Source: CAWVWD01 sp965662365 (lineage in GTDB: Bacteria; Bacteroidota; Bacteroidia; Chitinophagales; Saprospiraceae). Taken from it: a stretch of DNA of 48,379 bases. Numbering within the stretch: position 1 is the stretch's first letter; each line of letters opens with the position of its first letter. Of the stretch, positions 1-7,645 are shown one piece after another. The translations under genes were made by a program, and so were the position numbers. The notes beneath the pieces were generated by a model, which worked only from the letters and a program-made list of their open reading frames with translations, did no database searches and was not told the origin of the DNA. The stretch is taken from contig CBFIHR010000028.1 of assembly GCA_965662365.1 (NCBI GenBank), forward strand, positions 1 to 48,379, written 5' to 3'.

Positions 1-120
1 AGTTGATGTATTAATTGGTATTTTTTTGTTTTAATACTCATTTGATATGAATTTCTTAAATTTGATAAGTTTAAAAATCTTGAAAATATTGATGCTATCC
101 AAATGGTATGATAGGAAAAA

Positions 121-323
121 TATGGCAATCGCAAGAAAAACTGTGGCGGTACGCTGTACCTCAAAAAACTGAGAAAACATTCGAATTCTACAAACGGTGT
201 CGGTTCTCTGAACCTTTTAACCATCAAAATAGGTACAGCGTACCGACTCTGTTTGTAGAAAATCGTGATTTAGACCATTTTTTAAGGTTCGGAGAACCGA
301 CACCGTTTCTTGCGATTGCCATA
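121..323. mobile_element. MITE-like element, 203 bp, with terminal inverted repeats and target duplication
   Basis: The ends are perfect 18-bp inverted repeats (121-138, TATGGCAATCGCAAGAAA, and 306-323). The 10-mer ATAGGAAAAA is directly repeated on both flanks (111-120 and 324-333), as expected of a target-site duplication. Inside are two more inverted pairs: 147-161 with 231-245 (15 bp, perfect) and 192-216 with 284-308 (one mismatch), plus a 10-bp pair 186-195 with 251-260. Each long arm is itself a hairpin with a 5-bp stem and 3-nt loop (GGTAC..GTACC twice, GGTTC..GAACC twice), giving four mini-hairpins. No transposase is encoded; short reading frames across it are by-products of the repeats. 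A 9-12-bp duplication is typical of IS4-type transposases, so mobilisation in trans by such an element is an inference. Confidence 0.8.
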
Positions 324-356
324 ATAGGAAAAATGATTTATCTATGAAACCAATAG

Positions 357-388
357 TTTGCCAACCTACGTTATAGTTGTTAAATTTG
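357..388 (+). promoter_or_regulatory. Bacteroidota-type promoter of the small gene at 416
   Basis: TTTG at 357-360 and TAAATTTG at 381-388 are separated by 20 nt, fitting the TTTG-N19-21-TAnnTTTG consensus exactly. The start of transcription would fall near 393-395, about 20 nt before the ATG at 416. The MITE ends only 34 bp upstream of the -33 element. Confidence 0.65.
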
Positions 389-415
389 ATGAACCGATAG
401 CAAAAACATTTTACT

Positions 416-589
416 ATGAATAAACCACAAAAAGTAACTGACTTACACAATCAAGCGATGGAAATAGCCGAAGAAGGCTATTTTGCACAATATAAAGGAG
501 ATAAAGTGGCAGCAAACTCAAAAGACTTACGAAAAGAAGTTGATGATTTTGTAGAATTTCTGTTTAAAAAATATGCTAAGACAGCATGA
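416..589 (+). CDS. Small hypothetical protein, 57 aa
   Basis: The frame begins MNKPQKVTDLHNQAMEIAEE and ends KKYAKTA. It is hydrophilic, mixed-charge and probably helical, with no signal peptide or membrane segment. The N-terminal half (LHNQAMEIAEEGYFAQYKGD) resembles the start of short helical proteins seen in other Bacteroidota, but I do not recognise a named family. It looks like a real single-gene unit: a consensus promoter sits just upstream (357-388) and a strong hairpin terminator lies 12 nt downstream (602-631). Function unknown. It could also be the shortened relic of a longer protein. Confidence 0.6.
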   Translation: MNKPQKVTDLHNQAMEIAEEGYFAQYKGDKVAANSKDLRKEVDDFVEFLFKKYAKTA

Positions 590-601
590 TGATATTTTTT
601 G

Positions 602-633
602 AAAAGCCTTTGACGGGAGTTGAAGGCTTTTTC
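602..633 (+). terminator. Rho-independent terminator of the small gene
   Basis: Stem AAAAGCCTT (602-610) pairs with AAGGCTTTT (623-631), and a T-run follows. It separates the small gene from arsM. Confidence 0.75.
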
Positions 634-691
634 AATTCAAACTTTATAAATTGTTAACAGGCAACATTCAAAAAAAACTTAATTTTGATTG

Positions 692-699
692 TAATTTTG
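692..699 (+). promoter_or_regulatory. Probable -7 element of arsM
   Basis: TAATTTTG matches TAnnTTTG. No convincing -33 TTTG is found at the usual distance. The leader would be about 30 nt. I see no ArsR-type operator palindrome here. Confidence 0.4.
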
Positions 700-734
700 T
701 GTTTCAATAAAAATTTAAAAATCAAACAAATAAG

Positions 735-1787
735 ATGAATAATTTACATACAGAAGTTCAAGAGTATTATGGTACTGAATTGCAAACTTCCGACGATTTA
801 AAAACGAATGCTTGTTGTACGTTGACAAAGCCGCCGAAGCATATTCGGGAAGCGTTAAGTAAGGTGCATGACGAAGTACAAGCGAAATATTATGGTTGTG
901 GCTTGACGATTCCCTCTGCGATTGAAGGGTTGAAAATTTTGGATTTAGGCTCGGGAAGTGGTCGTGATTGTTATATTGCCAGTCAATTAGTTGGTGAAAA
1001 TGGTTCGGTTGTAGGGGTTGATATGACAGACGAACAGCTTAATGTTGCGAATAAATATATTGATTATCATGCGGATGTATTTGGTTATTCAACTTCAAAT
1101 GTCAAATTTATAAAAGGTAATATTGAGCGTTTAGATGAGTTGAATCTGGAGCAAGGTTCGTTTGATGTGATTATTTCAAATTGCGTGATTAATCTGGCGA
1201 AAGATAAATTGAAAGTCTTAAAAGATGCTTACAATTTATTAAAACCTGGTGGCGAAATGTATTTTTCAGATGTGTATTCAGATCGTAGAATCCCACAAGC
1301 ATTGCAAAATAATCGGGTACTTTGGGGCGAGTGTTTAAGTGGTGCTTTGTATTGGAATGACTTTTTGAATTATGCTAAAAAAGCTGGTTTTGGCGACCCG
1401 AGAGCTGTTGAGGATAAACCGATTACGATTGAAAATGAGGAAATTGAAGATTTGGTTGGTGATATTGAATTTTACTCGGTGACGTATCGCTTAATGAAAA
1501 TTGACGGTTTAGAATCGGATTGTGAAGATTATGGTCAAGCGGTGGCGTACAAAGGTGGCATCCCAGAAAATGATTTGGCGTTTGCATTAGATGATCATCA
1601 CTATTTTCCGAAAGGAAAAATTATAACGGTTTGTGGCAATACGTATAGAATGTTGAATGAAACTCGGTTTGAAAAATATTTTGATTTTTATGGAAGTTGG
1701 GATACGCATTACGGAATTTTTGAGGGCTGCGGTGGCAATATGCCGTTTACACAGTCGGAGAATAGTGAAGCGGGAAGTTGCTGTTAA
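735..1787 (+). CDS. arsM: Arsenite S-adenosylmethionine methyltransferase
   Basis: Cytoplasmic SAM-dependent methyltransferase that methylates As(III). Residues 70-78 (DLGSGSGRD) are the SAM-binding motif I, followed by the acidic VGVDM at 93-97. The three cysteines that bind arsenite in characterised ArsM proteins are in matching contexts: Cys55 (YYGCGL), Cys150 (SNCVINL) and Cys200 (WGECLSGAL). Extra cysteines lie at 27-28 and at the very C-terminus (SCC, 349-350). The length (350 aa) and the C-terminal domain after about 240 agree with the family. No arsR, arsC or efflux gene adjoins it, so it stands alone, and its own terminator separates it from the convergent operon. The start at 735 follows the -7 element closely. 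The main alternative, a generic class I methyltransferase, is made unlikely by the cysteine pattern. Confidence 0.88.
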   Translation: MNNLHTEVQEYYGTELQTSDDLKTNACCTLTKPPKHIREALSKVHDEVQAKYYGCGLTIPSAIEGLKILDLGSGSGRDCYIASQLVGENGSVVGVDMTDEQLNVANKYIDYHADVFGYSTSNVKFIKGNIERLDELNLEQGSFDVIISNCVINLAKDKLKVLKDAYNLLKPGGEMYFSDVYSDRRIPQALQNNRVLWGECLSGALYWNDFLNYAKKAGFGDPRAVEDKPITIENEEIEDLVGDIEFYSVTYRLMKIDGLESDCEDYGQAVAYKGGIPENDLAFALDDHHYFPKGKIITVCGNTYRMLNETRFEKYFDFYGSWDTHYGIFEGCGGNMPFTQSENSEAGSCC

Positions 1788-1812
1788 TTGATTGAAGTAT
1801 TTCGGAGTAAAT

Positions 1813-1866
1813 AAAAGGAATAAGAAACGATAATTAATAATTGATTTGTTTCTTATTCCTTTTTTT
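1813..1866. terminator. Bidirectional terminator between arsM and the SBP-OmpA gene
   Basis: A perfect 16-bp stem (1813-1828 with 1848-1863) has a 19-nt loop. T-runs follow on the plus strand (1860-1866) and A-runs precede it, so it can serve both convergent genes. Confidence 0.85.
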
Positions 1867-1893
1867 AATTCTTGACTTTATTTTGAAGTTGTC

Positions 1894-3450
1894 TTACTCG
1901 GCAATCAACTCGAAATCTGTACGGCGATTTTCTGCTCTACCGGCAGCGGTTGAGTTATCTGAAACGGGTTTTTCAGAACCGTTACCGACGATTACAAAAC
2001 GATTTTCATCAAAACCATATTCTTGTTGTAAATATTGAGCGACAGATTGAGCTCTTAAGTAGGATAATTTTTTGTTACTGTTGGCATTTCCAACATTATC
2101 GGTATTTCCTTCGATACGAATACGAGCATTCGAGAAGGTTCTTGCGATGTCTGCGAACTGTAAATCAATAATCGTTTTAGCGTTCGCATCTAATTTATAT
2201 TCACCAGAACGGAAGCTAATACTCACTTGTTTTGAAGAAATCGCCTCTTTTTGCTCATCTTCCTTTGTCACTTTCGTAAAGGTTTTTTTACCCTCTGCGG
2301 CTTGTCCTTCTTCATTTGCTAAACGAGCAGCTGAGACAATATCTTTATTCGTTACTAAGCGATAACTCGGGACTCTACCTTGAACATATCCTAATTTTTT
2401 ATAGATTGTTCCCATTTTGTTATATAAATCTTCGCCTGTTACACCGTTGTAATCACGGTTCATGCCGAAGAAGTTTTCATTATCGCCGTGTGTTGTTAGG
2501 CGTACATTATTGATTGCGTTGTACGCAAAGTCTTCTGGCACATTTAGACCATTTGCTAATATTTTTGAAGCCTTGACCTTAGCATCATCAGATCCATTGA
2601 TTTCAGCTGCTCCACGCATCCAGCCATCGTATAATTGCTCTAAGCGTTCTTTGTTTGCGTCGATAAAGTCTTTCTTTGCAATAAATACATCGGCAATAAT
2701 ATTAGAAGCATTTTTTGTGTTTTCCAATACTTTAGCACCACGAATTTTCTCTACGCAATCTTGATCATCAGGACTCCAAACTACTGCGGCATCAACACTT
2801 CCACCTTTGAAAGCATCAGCGGCATCAATCGCACTCGGCACTTCGTTAATGGTGACATCTTTTGGCGTTAAACCGCCAGCATCTAATAACCAAATTAAGA
2901 AGGTATGCGATGGAGACATCGGTGCAACTGCGACCGTTTTACCCTTTAAATCTGCGACGCTATTGATACCACGACGAACTACAATTGCATCTCCACCTCT
3001 TGACCAATCCGCCTGAAAAACGACTTGAGGCTGGTATTGACTTAAACCACCCGATTCGGTAGGGAAAGCATCAATTGTACACCATAACAAATCTACTTCA
3101 TCTGCTTTGAAGGCATCACGAGAGGCATCAAAATCATCTAAGACGTGAAACTTTACTGCAAAACCGTGATCTTTATAATAACGAGAAGCTTTTGTCGGTT
3201 CAAAACCATTATTCCAGTATTGTCCCCCAGCATAGCCACCCCAGGTAACCACTCCGATATCAATAATATCATCTTGATTTGTGACTAAATCGCCAGTTTC
3301 AACTTGTGATGTTTCGTTGCCATTATTGTCAGGTGCAGGAATTAATCCATCTAATAGTCCGAATTGTGTTGCAGCATAATATCCACCTCCAACAACTAAA
3401 ACAACTATTAATAATTTTGCAAACGGTGTTAATCGAGTTCTTCGTGCCAT
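1894..3450 (-). CDS. Membrane-anchored substrate-binding protein fused to OmpA domain
   Basis: This 518-residue protein has an N-terminal signal anchor (about 11-29, LLIVVLVVGGGYYAATQF), a periplasmic binding-protein domain of the NMT1/SsuA/TauA type (about 60-350), and a C-terminal OmpA peptidoglycan-binding domain (about 402-518). In the binding domain, WGGYAGGQYW, the DLLWCTIDAFPTE segment and VADLKGKTVAVA (lobe 1 to lobe 2) are typical. The OmpA part has IEGNTDNVG, LSYLRAQSV and the NRRTDFEL motif; its Asp and Arg contact diaminopimelate in the family. The design places a ligand-binding lobe in the periplasm, tied to both inner membrane and wall. No ABC permease or ATPase lies nearby, so a sensing role is more likely than uptake (inference). 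It is the last gene of the operon 5435 to 1894; a 154-bp gap with a strong inverted repeat separates it from the gene before. Confidence 0.8.
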   Translation of the reverse strand: MARRTRLTPFAKLLIVVLVVGGGYYAATQFGLLDGLIPAPDNNGNETSQVETGDLVTNQDDIIDIGVVTWGGYAGGQYWNNGFEPTKASRYYKDHGFAVKFHVLDDFDASRDAFKADEVDLLWCTIDAFPTESGGLSQYQPQVVFQADWSRGGDAIVVRRGINSVADLKGKTVAVAPMSPSHTFLIWLLDAGGLTPKDVTINEVPSAIDAADAFKGGSVDAAVVWSPDDQDCVEKIRGAKVLENTKNASNIIADVFIAKKDFIDANKERLEQLYDGWMRGAAEINGSDDAKVKASKILANGLNVPEDFAYNAINNVRLTTHGDNENFFGMNRDYNGVTGEDLYNKMGTIYKKLGYVQGRVPSYRLVTNKDIVSAARLANEEGQAAEGKKTFTKVTKEDEQKEAISSKQVSISFRSGEYKLDANAKTIIDLQFADIARTFSNARIRIEGNTDNVGNANSNKKLSYLRAQSVAQYLQQEYGFDENRFVIVGNGSEKPVSDNSTAAGRAENRRTDFELIAE

Positions 3451-3528
3451 TTTTTTATTTTGAGAGGACTGACAGAATATTACAGGATAGCTGCAATTTT
3501 CGTAATCCGATATATTTATGAATTAATA

Positions 3529-3595
3529 AAACAGGATTTATAGACGATTTTAATAGGAAATCAAAAAATCCTATGAAATCCTATAAATCCTGTTT
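3529..3595. repeat. Inverted repeat built from 10-bp-period units
   Basis: Arms AAACAGGATTTATAG (3529-3543) and its perfect complement (3581-3595) enclose a 37-nt loop with a second 6-bp stem (3553-3558 with 3569-3574). The right half reads as AAATCCTAT units at about 10-bp spacing (3567-3594). It lies between two genes of the minus-strand operon and may attenuate transcription. Confidence 0.7.
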
Positions 3596-3603
3596 GATAT
3601 ATT

Positions 3604-4629
3604 TTACTCAAAGAATTTGTTATACTGATTATCGTGAGGAATTTCAGTTGCTTTTTTAATTGGCGCATCTAAATCCAGTGTGTTTACATCATTATTAGCA
3701 TCTAACAACAAAGTTTCTTTTTCGTCACCCAATAGGAGAGAAGTTCCTTCTTTTTCCCATTTTTCTAATAATGCTAAACCTTCTTCCTCAAAAATTCCAT
3801 TTTGTAAATCGACAGAATCCATGAAGCTTGTTGATAAATCCATGAAACGCTCCATTTCACCAATTTTTTGACTAACGTCTTCCGCAATCGCCTCTAATGC
3901 CATATCAAACATTTCACGTTTGTCGCCATTTCCAGAAATGATGCTTCTTGCAGATTGCATTGCAGAGTGAGAGGCAAGTATCGCTTTGCGTTCTGTTTCC
4001 TTTACAGAAACTTGATCTTTCAAGTCTTCCAACATGATTTCAGAGTTCTCATACATTTTTACCAAAACACGGTAAAGTACCTCCATTTTTTTGTACAAGT
4101 CTTCTAATTTCAAGTTCGACTCTTTTAAGCGACCAGCTTTACGAGCCTTTAAGACCATGATATTTTGTTTTTGACGTTCTTTAGCTTTGTTTGCTAAGGC
4201 CAAATTATTATTAATATCTTTCTTGTTTTTATTAATGGTCTCTTGCAACTTGTGCATTTGACCACGTAGGATTCCAACCTGCTTATTCATATCACGTAAG
4301 TTGCTACGCAAATCTTCGATGTAAGATTTTAAAACGCCAATCGGATCAATTTGTACAAAAATTCCGGTAATCCAACGCATGACACTTTTGTAGCTATACC
4401 AGATTAAATTACGCATTTTGGGGTCGAAAACCATATATAGTAATGCTGCAATTCCGACAAGCATTATACCTAAGTAAAGCGTGTCTTGTGCTAAGTCAAT
4501 TAATACAGGTAAGGCACTGTATAAAACAAATCCTAAACCTCCAATAGCGGCTAATCCAAATATTGCACCTGTAACTCCTTCAGGTCTTTGCCAAAATGAT
4601 TTTTTTGGCTTCATGTTTTGAGCATCCAT
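3604..4629 (-). CDS. Membrane protein with PspA-like coiled-coil domain
   Basis: 341 residues. Two hydrophobic helices occur near residues 20-42 and 47-68 (GVTGAIFGLAAIGGLGFVLY and LYLGIMLVGIAALLYMVFD). A long charged helical region follows (about 95-260: YIEDLRSNLRDMNKQVGILR, KLQETINKNKKDINNN, EDLKDQVSVKETERKA), then an acidic tail. The helical part resembles PspA/IM30 (ESCRT-III-like) proteins in length and heptad pattern, but unlike PspA it is anchored by two membrane segments. I cannot name a family with certainty. It lies between a soluble coiled-coil protein (upstream) and the SBP-OmpA protein (downstream), suggesting a common envelope complex. Heptad tandem repeats (4633-4674) directly precede its start codon. 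Confidence 0.72.
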   Translation of the reverse strand: MDAQNMKPKKSFWQRPEGVTGAIFGLAAIGGLGFVLYSALPVLIDLAQDTLYLGIMLVGIAALLYMVFDPKMRNLIWYSYKSVMRWITGIFVQIDPIGVLKSYIEDLRSNLRDMNKQVGILRGQMHKLQETINKNKKDINNNLALANKAKERQKQNIMVLKARKAGRLKESNLKLEDLYKKMEVLYRVLVKMYENSEIMLEDLKDQVSVKETERKAILASHSAMQSARSIISGNGDKREMFDMALEAIAEDVSQKIGEMERFMDLSTSFMDSVDLQNGIFEEEGLALLEKWEKEGTSLLLGDEKETLLLDANNDVNTLDLDAPIKKATEIPHDNQYNKFFE

Positions 4630-4632
4630 ATT

Positions 4633-4674
4633 ATAGTAATTAGTAAATAGTGATTAGTGATTAATAGTTAGTCG
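4633..4674. repeat. Heptanucleotide tandem repeat, six units
   Basis: Six contiguous 7-mers: ATAGTAA, TTAGTAA, ATAGTGA, TTAGTGA, TTAATAG, TTAGTCG. The consensus is TTAGTGA. It lies just upstream of the start codon of the 341-residue membrane protein. The same repeat type recurs at 17360, 34419, 35386 and 43664. Confidence 0.8.
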
Positions 4675-4712
4675 TTTAACTACTCAACGCTAAGTATTTT
4701 TTATTAAATAAA

Positions 4713-5435
4713 TTATTTTTTTACTTCCTCTTTTGACGAAGGTTGATTTCCTCCTAAATGTTTTTTCATATTTGCAACATCTGTTTTTATCTGACTGACA
4801 ACTGCATCATAAGACATCATAAAGTCATTTTTGGTTTTGGTGACTTTAGCGGTTTGTTTAGATATTTCAGCGTTTGTTGTCATTATTTCCTGTTGCAATT
4901 TATCAATTTCTTCTGTCAATTGCTTGATTTGTGCTGCTTTCTGTTTTACTGTGTTTTCTAACTGTTTGACTTGCTCCTCTTGAGCATGAACTTTTGTTGA
5001 TTTTTGTTGTGCTAACGCCTTATTGAATTTTTGTTCTTCTTGAGTTAATATTTGAAGGTAAAAATCAGCAGAATCCATGATTTGTTTCGTCGTCACGTTC
5101 ATCGAGCTGGCCATTGCGAAAGCAGATTTGAAGCGTGTGGCTTCGTCCATCGGCATTGCACTTAACGATTGTAGTGATTTTTTGAACTCTAAATAATCAA
5201 AACCGTCTAAGTTATTTTTCTCTAAGGCATCAAAAAGAATTTTTAGAAACTTATCGTTGACTTCTCCTTTCACATCTGTGCCACCTATTGTAGGCGGCGT
5301 TTGAGTTGTTGTTTTTACGATAGAATTTCCCTTCGATGATATTGCTGATTTTGTGCTTGTTGTTTCCACTTTTTGTGTTGACTTAGCAGGCACGTCTTCT
5401 TCAATTATGAATAATGATTTTAATTTTCCGAACAT
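4713..5435 (-). CDS. Soluble coiled-coil protein, first gene of envelope operon
   Basis: 240 residues with no signal peptide or membrane segment. A low-complexity Ser/Thr/Lys segment (about 15-50) leads to a helical module (about 60-125: DKFLKILFDALEKNNLDGFD, YLEFKKSLQSLSAMPMDEAT, RFKSAFAMASSM), then a long coiled coil (about 130-225: QEEQVKQLENTVKQKAAQIK, QLTEEIDKLQQEIMTTNAEI). I do not know a named family, and no catalytic motif is visible. The short N-terminus (MFGKLKSLFIIEED) could be an amphipathic membrane-contact helix, as in PspA-type proteins (inference). It heads the minus-strand operon with the PspA-like membrane protein and the SBP-OmpA fusion. Confidence 0.7.
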   Translation of the reverse strand: MFGKLKSLFIIEEDVPAKSTQKVETTSTKSAISSKGNSIVKTTTQTPPTIGGTDVKGEVNDKFLKILFDALEKNNLDGFDYLEFKKSLQSLSAMPMDEATRFKSAFAMASSMNVTTKQIMDSADFYLQILTQEEQKFNKALAQQKSTKVHAQEEQVKQLENTVKQKAAQIKQLTEEIDKLQQEIMTTNAEISKQTAKVTKTKNDFMMSYDAVVSQIKTDVANMKKHLGGNQPSSKEEVKK

Positions 5436-5797
5436 ATTGAAACATACAAGTTGTATTCATTTTAAAATTCATAAAATAAGTAGGCGAAATATCCACAAAT
5501 TGTTGAGTGAAACAACATAATAGTAGATAAACAAATTTAAAAACTCTACAAACGTAGATAAACTTATTTTACATGAAATAAAAACTCCAATAATACGAAA
5601 TTGATTTTAATAATTCGCAGTTATCCTCCATTTTTTAGAATTACAATTTAAAAATTCACCGTTTACCCTTAATGAAACGTTAAATATCTGAAAATGTCTT
5701 TTAAAGTATCCGTTTTTCATCTTTATTTCTAAATAAAATTAGGTTGATTGAATTATAAGATTACCTTTGCACTTTATTAAATTATTAAATTATTATA
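5436..5797. other. Divergent intergenic region, 362 bp
   Basis: This AT-rich stretch separates the minus-strand operon from the cold shock gene. It holds two minus-strand matches to TAnnTTTG (TAAATTTG, complement of 5532-5539; TACGTTTG, complement of 5549-5556) as candidate operon promoters, and the plus-strand csp -7 element at 5762. No reading frame or further structure was found. Confidence 0.5.
5762..5769 (+). promoter_or_regulatory. -7 element of the cold shock gene
   Basis: TACCTTTG fits TAnnTTTG. A TTG lies at 5744-5746, at a spacing (15 nt) shorter than usual. Transcription would begin near 5775, giving a leader of only about 20-25 nt, shorter than the leaders of E. coli cold-shock mRNAs. 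Confidence 0.55.
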
Positions 5798-5989
5798 ATG
5801 CAAAAAGGTACAGTTAAGTTTTTTAATGAATCAAAAGGATTTGGTTTCATTATTGAGGACGGTTCGAACACAGAACATTTCGTACACGTTTCAGGATTGA
5901 TCGACGATATTCGTGAAGGCGATAGCGTTGAATTTGAACTAACAGAAGGTAGAAAAGGCTTGAACGCAGTTAACGTACAAGTACTGTAA
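5798..5989 (+). CDS. Cold shock domain protein (CspA family)
   Basis: 63 residues forming one complete cold-shock OB fold that binds single-stranded RNA or DNA. MQKGTVKFFNESKGFGFI contains the strand 1 sequence and RNP1 (KGFGFI). EHFVHVSGL is RNP2, with His instead of the more usual Asp-Ile before FVH. VEFELTEGRKGLNAVNVQVL is the closing strand pair, with GLNAVNV in place of the usual GPQAANV. It is probably an RNA chaperone. It is a single-gene unit with its own promoter element and a strong terminator. Confidence 0.93.
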   Translation: MQKGTVKFFNESKGFGFIIEDGSNTEHFVHVSGLIDDIREGDSVEFELTEGRKGLNAVNVQVL

Positions 5990-6077
5990 ACTTCTCGTTT
6001 GAGAGATACTAACTTTCAAGGTTAGTTTGATATATTAAAGTTTTAGTTTGAAAGAAAATATTAACTTTATTATATAG

Positions 6078-6110
6078 AAAGCCCGTCAGAAATGACGGGC
6101 TTTTGTTTTT
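6078..6110 (+). terminator. Rho-independent terminator of the cold shock gene
   Basis: An 11-bp GC-rich stem (AAAGCCCGTCA 6078-6088, TGACGGGCTTT 6093-6103) has a GAAA tetraloop and is followed by TTTTGTTTTT. Confidence 0.92.
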
Positions 6111-6187
6111 TATACTTCAGAATAATTGATTTGCTAACAAGTGTCGCTTATTTTCTCATTCTCAACGGAATCACGGCTGTTCCTTAT

Positions 6188-7282
6188 TTATTTCTTTAAC
6201 TTCAATTTTACATAGACTGGTTGATGGTCGGAATATTCAAAAGTTTGGTTAATTGTTCTAACTTTCTCTAATTGTAAATTTGGAGAAATCAAGAAAAAAT
6301 CAATCAAGGTTGTAAATGTTTCACCATCTTTATAGACTTCCGTCAATTTTCGATTCGTAGGAGTTGTCGTGTCGTATATCCAAAGCCAATCTTGAGGCAA
6401 ATAATCGACAGGAATGCCGGAGGTTTCATGGCCTTCCCCTTTGCCCGGTGCAAAAGTATCAAACATGAAATTTGGAGGACATTGATTCCAGTCTCCGCCG
6501 ACAATGACATAATTTCCTTTTTCGTATTCTTTTAACACATAATTTCTTAAATAAGTCATTTGTTGAGCTTTCAACTCTCCGCCTTTATCATAAGCGGAAT
6601 TATGTGTATTGATGATAATCAACTCTTTATCATTTTGTACTTCGAAGCGTTGTGCCAAAAAGCATCTGTCTAATTGAAAAATACGAGTTGGCCAGCCATA
6701 ATTACCAGGAAACTGATAACGAGTTGACTCTTTCGGTTGATACTTGGCGTAAGATGCCAGACCAGCTTCGACTTTGCCCATTGTATTCCAAAATTCCATA
6801 ACGGGAAGCGGCACACGTTTGACGTTAAAATTCATGGCATAAGCACCTGTATAATCAGGGATACCTTTTTGAATTGCTTCAAACTGATTGACCTCATAGC
6901 TACGTTTTGCCTTTGTATCTACTTCTTGAAATAGATAAAAATCGGATTTATTAATTTTTACAAATTCCTCGATTGCAGCTTGATTTTTATCAAAGTATTT
7001 TTTTGGTGTTGTTACAGGGACACTTGACGTTAAAGAACCATCGAGATCATAGAAAAAAATGGTTTCTTTGCCCAAGCCTCCAAAGCCAATATTCCAAGTA
7101 ATCAAAGAAATAGTGCTATCTGTAATGATATTTTCGGTAGCTTGTCCAATCATATTTGCCGAAATTTTTTCTTCAGGCTGATAGTCTGTAATCGTTCCGT
7201 GTATGAGGACAATAATGATGTAAAGGAGAAATAAACCTATTACTCCAAGTGTGATTCTCAATATTTTTTTAGCTATTTTCAT
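6188..7282 (-). CDS. Endonuclease/exonuclease/phosphatase (EEP) family protein
   Basis: 364 residues. An N-terminal hydrophobic helix (about 8-30) puts the catalytic domain outside the cytoplasm. EEP-fold motifs are present in order: ISLITWNIGFGGLG (about 59-72), FYLFQEVDTK with the metal-binding Glu (about 115-124), IINTHNSAYDKGG, VIVGGDWNQCPPNF (the GDxN motif) and the C-terminal SDHQPVYVKL (catalytic His). This superfamily cleaves phosphodiester or phosphomonoester bonds in nucleic acids, phospholipids or phosphoinositides; the substrate here cannot be told from sequence. A minus-strand -7 element lies at 7327-7334. It is a single gene, convergent with the cold shock unit. Confidence 0.85.
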   Translation of the reverse strand: MKIAKKILRITLGVIGLFLLYIIIVLIHGTITDYQPEEKISANMIGQATENIITDSTISLITWNIGFGGLGKETIFFYDLDGSLTSSVPVTTPKKYFDKNQAAIEEFVKINKSDFYLFQEVDTKAKRSYEVNQFEAIQKGIPDYTGAYAMNFNVKRVPLPVMEFWNTMGKVEAGLASYAKYQPKESTRYQFPGNYGWPTRIFQLDRCFLAQRFEVQNDKELIIINTHNSAYDKGGELKAQQMTYLRNYVLKEYEKGNYVIVGGDWNQCPPNFMFDTFAPGKGEGHETSGIPVDYLPQDWLWIYDTTTPTNRKLTEVYKDGETFTTLIDFFLISPNLQLEKVRTINQTFEYSDHQPVYVKLKLKK

Positions 7283-7645
7283 AAGTATTATTTCAGTATT
7301 TTATTTTTTTGTGGTGATTTCTTGCTCAAAAGTATCATCTTTTTCTGAAAAAAATGTCATTTTATTGATTTGACGGAAAGCCACTAAAAAAATGATTATT
7401 TGAATGACGACTTAAAGGAGCATTTAAGTAAATTTTATTCAATCTATATCCAATCTATCTTCAATTTTAATTGAAGTTGTGGCGTAGTTTTTATTAAAAA
7501 CCACTATAAAATCGGCGTAAAATTTCGATGTATTTGTCTTTTAATAATTTAAAGATAATGATTCAAAAAAGCTATTCGCCAAGCAACTGGAACTACTTGG
7601 CGAATCAAACAACGAAAATAATTGACGTAAGTTATAGGAGCAATT
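7283..7645. other. Intergenic region, 363 bp
   Basis: It contains the EEP gene's minus-strand -7 element (TACTTTTG, complement of 7327-7334) and the terminator hairpin of the TonB receptor (7574-7605). The middle (7340-7560) is AT-rich with nothing I can assign. Confidence 0.5.
7564..7605 (-). terminator. Terminator of the TonB-dependent receptor gene
   Basis: ATTCGCCAAG (7574-7583) pairs with CTTGGCGAAT (7596-7605), with a 12-nt loop. On the minus strand a run of six T (complement of 7565-7570) follows the stem by 3 nt. Confidence 0.78.

Noticed and set aside
108..347. 79-codon plus-strand frame over the MITE
   Set aside because: It lies almost entirely on terminal and internal inverted repeats, and its codons are explained by the hairpins; no protein-like pattern. 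The antisense frame at 217-450 is rejected for the same reason.
1894..3450. ABC transporter importer locus
   Set aside because: Only the binding-protein domain is present; it is fused to OmpA and there is no permease or ATPase gene in the window.
4633..4674. CRISPR array at the heptad repeats
   Set aside because: Units are 7 bp without spacers; no cas genes in the window.
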